From CBDVBD01 sp965372135 (GTDB lineage: Bacteria; Electryoneota; RPQS01; CBDVBD01), in assembly GCA_965372135.1 (NCBI GenBank), contig CBDVBD010000020.1, forward strand, positions 1-31,618: a stretch of 31,618 nt of DNA, in the 5' to 3' direction. The position numbers and the translations under genes were made by a program. The first letter of the stretch is position 1, and every line of letters begins with the position of its first letter. This document shows, piece by piece, positions 30,332 to 31,618 of this stretch. The notes below the pieces were generated by a model. That model was not told the DNA's origin, did not search any database, and was given only the letters and a program-made list of their open reading frames with translations.

Positions 30332-31618
30332 CTAATCAAACTGTTTCCAGTCAAATTCATTTGGGACATTTATATCCTCAGATAGCAGGATTCTTGGTGA
30401 TTTCAATGGTGTTTCACAAGAGTACTCGTAGGAATTAGGATAACAAACCTCAATAAGCCCGCAATCATCTTCAGGTGGTACTTTTGGATTAAAAATATGA
30501 CAATAGATCCATTGAAGGTCTTTCTTTCCAATATTGACATTTCGAATTTCTCGAATGATATTAAGATAGCGTTGGTTTTCTACTTCTCCACCAGAGTGAG
30601 ACTCAAAACCCACATGCACAATTCCTGGCTTGTTATTAGGAAGTTGTTTTAGTGCTTTACTAAGCTGTCCTTTAAGAGATTTGGCCTTATTGTTATATGC
30701 TTCTTCATCATCACAACTCCAAATTGCACACGCGCAATACTCCATATTTCCCACATATGATCTGCGTCCTTTTGCAGGCGCTCCTGAAAATATGGGACTA
30801 TATTCCCTGGTGGAATCGTAGTGATCTATAATCATTTGCGCAATATCAAATCCTGAAATCTTTACATCTCTCTCTTCAAATTCCTTTTTTATCCTTTTCA
30901 TATCGGGAAAATCAACTTTTACAATAATATCATCGTTATCGATAATAGTTACCGGTTCATGTACAAACCTTAATTTGGGTACTATTTCTTGCATAAGAAA
31001 ATCATCCTTATAGTAAGAAAGCTCTCTATGAAAAACTATGTCCAATATTATCGAATATTCTCTTGCTATTGAATTGGCAAGTGGCTTCCACATTTTTAAC
31101 CATTTTTCCATCTCGCCCTTTAGGTAGTCAGATTTATTAAATTTCTGCTTGCATTCTACACACCATTCTACTCCATTTGCCTTTATGCTTAGATCATTTG
31201 TTTTACTCTCAGATGTAGATACAAAACTTACTTCTTCACACCCATTTCTCTTATATGCTAGAGCAACGGCAATTTCAAAAATGCCGCCATCTGGTTGTTT
31301 TTTATCGTCATCCGAGATTCGACGCACTACATCTTCAATTCCATCTATGGATTTTACTAAATCAAGATAGTATCCAAATGTTTCGAAGAATGGTATAATT
31401 CTGGCACCTTGGTCATAATCATAATCCAAAAGATGATACAATCTAGCCTCAGTTAAGTATAAATACCAGGCAAACTGGTCAGTCTCATAAAGGACAGAAC
31501 CTTTAGAGTGCAATGGAATTGGCTTGTTTTTAAAATTATAATAGCTATTAAGAAATGCATCAATGTCTGATTTCCTCTTTAGCCATTCATCATGTCCAAT
31601 AATTCCAATAATCCAATC
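30332..31618 (-). CDS. PD-(D/E)XK-like nuclease-motif protein, 5' end outside the window
   Basis: The frame is open to the right edge of the window, so only the last 428 or so residues are seen and the start is missing. Helical, aromatic-rich sequence (GHDEWLKRKSDIDAFL, then YLYLTEARLYHLLDYDYD) precedes a likely restriction-endonuclease-like core: GGIFEIAVALAYKRNG (Glu), ESKTNDLSIKANG (Asp) and WCVECKQKF (the E-x-K pair). The rest (IILDIVFHRELSYY onward) is unassigned, ending with an acidic tail. The spacing of E, D and ExK fits a PD-(D/E)XK nuclease, but I cannot name a family. Its place beside the queC-SIR2 operon fits a defence island; it could be a separate system. Confidence 0.7.
   Translation of the reverse strand, partial: DWIIGIIGHDEWLKRKSDIDAFLNSYYNFKNKPIPLHSKGSVLYETDQFAWYLYLTEARLYHLLDYDYDQGARIIPFFETFGYYLDLVKSIDGIEDVVRRISDDDKKQPDGGIFEIAVALAYKRNGCEEVSFVSTSESKTNDLSIKANGVEWCVECKQKFNKSDYLKGEMEKWLKMWKPLANSIAREYSIILDIVFHRELSYYKDDFLMQEIVPKLRFVHEPVTIIDNDDIIVKVDFPDMKRIKKEFEERDVKISGFDIAQMIIDHYDSTREYSPIFSGAPAKGRRSYVGNMEYCACAIWSCDDEEAYNNKAKSLKGQLSKALKQLPNNKPGIVHVGFESHSGGEVENQRYLNIIREIRNVNIGKKDLQWIYCHIFNPKVPPEDDCGLIEVCYPNSYEYSCETPLKSPRILLSEDINVPNEFDWKQFD

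Overview
The window probably comes from an uncultivated bacterium of the FCB superphylum (a KSB1-, Marinimicrobia- or Zixibacteria-like lineage). The evidence is a secreted protein with a type IX-secretion-style C-terminal sorting tail, Bacteroidetes-type ABC permeases of about 790 residues, Lol lipoprotein export genes (so an outer membrane), outer-membrane barrel proteins, a likely selenocysteine protein, and many palindromic repeats between genes. The lineage is inferred from these traits, not from a marker gene. No rRNA or tRNA gene was seen. Genes run rightward from 0.1 to 10.0 kb and leftward from 10.0 kb to the end, converging near 10.0 kb.

0.1-9.8 kb is mostly core: alanine racemase, a YbjQ-type protein, an MFS transporter, a SAM methyltransferase, a TlpA-like exported thioredoxin-fold protein, then lysS, lolC/E, a DRG/Obg-type GTPase and lolD. 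The TlpA-like gene has an in-frame TGA exactly at the first Cys of its CxxC motif, followed at once by a hairpin of the bacterial SECIS kind. It is very probably a selenoprotein that a standard caller would split in two. Palindromic repeats follow lolC and lolD, and in both places the 3' end of the upstream gene is duplicated beyond the repeat.

10.0-11.9 kb is an AT-rich leftward operon of three uncharacterised genes behind a near-consensus sigma-70 promoter. 12.0-20.8 kb holds a DMT permease with an in-frame palindromic insertion, a DUF1566 surface protein, an alpha/beta hydrolase, a large ABC permease, a small operon (TfoX-like, cysteine hydrolase with an amber stop, cupin) and a GH16 beta-glucanase. 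Three promoters here share the same 17-nt pyrimidine spacer, and two of them put the start site almost on the ATG (leaderless mRNAs).

20.8-26.4 kb is a decaying accessory region: a YiiX-type hydrolase, a ComEC-like metallo-beta-lactamase-fold protein followed by an attC-like hairpin, the C-terminal relic of an integron-type tyrosine recombinase, an HMA lipoprotein with an outer-membrane protein, another barrel protein and a deleted aminoglycoside nucleotidyltransferase. Two identical 59-bp terminator copies flank the hydrolase/MBL/integrase part.

26.4-31.6 kb is a probable defence island. It has a compact leftward operon of queC, a DUF6884-like/GIY-YIG-like fusion and a SIR2-like/P-loop-kinase fusion, bracketed by imperfect 60-bp direct repeats, then the 3' part of a gene with PD-(D/E)XK-like nuclease motifs. 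The queC operon is the best candidate for an undescribed system: 7-deazaguanine chemistry combined with an NAD-consuming SIR2 effector.
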